A stretch of 64,000 bases of DNA from Pseudomonadota bacterium (lineage in GTDB: Bacteria > Pseudomonadota > Gammaproteobacteria > Xanthomonadales > Xanthomonadaceae): assembly GCA_023430045.1 (NCBI GenBank), contig JAEZCF010000036.1:27030-91029 (forward strand). The letters run 5' to 3'. The notes below the pieces were generated by a model, which was not told where the DNA came from, searched no databases, and saw only the letters and a program-made list of their open reading frames with translations. Every line of letters starts with the position of its first letter. The stretch's first letter is position 1. The translations under genes were made by a program, and so were the position numbers. Below are positions 63,616-64,000 of the stretch, in pieces.

Positions 63616-63973
63616 GCGCCGCAGTGGACTGGCCGGACTGGTGCAGCGACTCGATGCGGAGTCGCGGTCGGCGGCGCGGTATCCGGAGCTGCCCGCGCTG
63701 GTGGGCATGCGCGATCACTGGAACCAGCTGCATGCCGACAGCCGCCTGCGGATCACCCTCCAGCAGGCGCCCGCCGAGGGCGGGCCGCTCAATTCAGCGG
63801 TGCTGGTGCATCGCATGCTGACATTGATGCAGCAGACCTCGCCGGGCTATCTGCGGCATTTCGTGGCCTACGCCGATGCCCTGTCGTGGCTGGAGCAGAT
63901 GCAGCAGTCCGGCGCGCTGGCCGACCCGGCCGCCCGCCCCCCGCGCCCCCGGCGCGCCCCCCGCAAGCGGTAG
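63605..63973 (+). CDS. DUF2894 family protein, last gene of the stator-like cluster
   Basis: The product is 122 residues from ATG 63605, overlapping the OmpA stop by 11 bases. Sequence resembling DUF2894 is seen: LAGLVQRLDAESR, ELPALVGMRDHWNQLHADSRLRITLQQAP, GPLNSAVLVHRMLTLMQQTSPGYLRHFVAYADALSWLEQ. The tail is basic and proline-rich (RPPRPRRAPRKR). It is soluble and helical with no known activity. It probably docks onto the cytoplasmic side of the complex. Confidence 0.72.
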   Translation: MGTERRSGLAGLVQRLDAESRSAARYPELPALVGMRDHWNQLHADSRLRITLQQAPAEGGPLNSAVLVHRMLTLMQQTSPGYLRHFVAYADALSWLEQMQQSGALADPAARPPRPRRAPRKR

Positions 63974-64000
63974 TGCCGGCCGCGGGCCCGGCCGCCCCGA
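63970..64000. repeat. GTAG-headed hairpin (REP-like), cut by the window end
   Basis: GTAGTGCCGGCC followed by GGGCCCGGCC starts at the DUF2894 stop codon. GTAG plus a GC-rich stem-loop is the form of the short interspersed repeats known from Stenotrophomonas (SMAG elements). It may also end transcription of the cluster. The element is not fully in view. Confidence 0.4.

Noticed and set aside
1..64000. CRISPR arrays, tRNA or rRNA genes, intact insertion sequences
   Set aside because: Reading both strands showed no regular spaced repeats, no cloverleaf-like tRNA sequence and no transposase.

Overview
The window looks like a chromosomal segment of a xanthomonad (Lysobacterales), closest in style to Stenotrophomonas or Pseudoxanthomonas. 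The evidence is high-GC coding sequence, many large TonB-dependent receptors, a glucuronoxylan locus controlled by LacI-type boxes of the xanthomonad XylR kind (TGGTAGCGCTACCA), and a GTAG-headed hairpin at the right edge. No rRNA, tRNA or CRISPR array was seen.

Positions 1-13000 are accessory DNA. The segment starts with the tail of an unknown gene. Next comes a four-repeat 'beta-flower' protein with a collagen-like tail, then a coupled DUF5343 / HEPN (Swt1-type) gene pair. Two degenerate attC-like hairpins resembling integron cassette recombination sites bracket that pair. An orphan HExxH protein follows. Then comes a compact defence-like block: an AAA+ ATPase with a C-terminal HTH plus a subtilisin-like protease on the minus strand, back to back with a Gabija system (GajA OLD/TOPRIM nuclease, GajB UvrD-like helicase) on the plus strand. 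A frameshifted tyrosine recombinase and a KfrA-like coiled-coil DNA-binding protein close the island.

Positions 13045-19842 hold a small membrane protein, a CadC-like wHTH-TM-TPR regulator, a secreted serine hydrolase and an Oar-like TonB-dependent receptor.

Positions 20307-30859 form one co-directional (minus) heme-acquisition locus. It encodes an ECF sigma factor and a FecR regulator, an outer-membrane receptor with an STN domain, a secreted hemophilin-type hemophore and its Slam secretor. It also encodes a heme oxygenase, a YbaN (DUF454) protein and a dedicated ExbB-ExbD-TonB motor. This is the gene content of the hemO cluster described in Acinetobacter baumannii.

Positions 31010-60106 form a glucuronoxylan utilisation locus around a LacI-type regulator. 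A GH10 xylanase cuts the polymer and a TonB-dependent receptor probably imports oligosaccharides. An acetylesterase, GH67 alpha-glucuronidase, GH43 and GH3 enzymes trim them. GPH and MFS carriers cross the inner membrane. XylA/XylB feed xylose to xylulose-5-phosphate. UxaC, a UxuB-type reductase and ManD take glucuronate to 2-keto-3-deoxygluconate. Four XylR-like boxes sit in the three control regions.

Positions 60223-63973 hold a tight four-gene cluster, DUF3348-DUF802-OmpA-DUF2894. I read it as a MotAB/ZorAB-like stator with a very long coiled-coil tail and unknown function; it is the best candidate here for an undescribed system.
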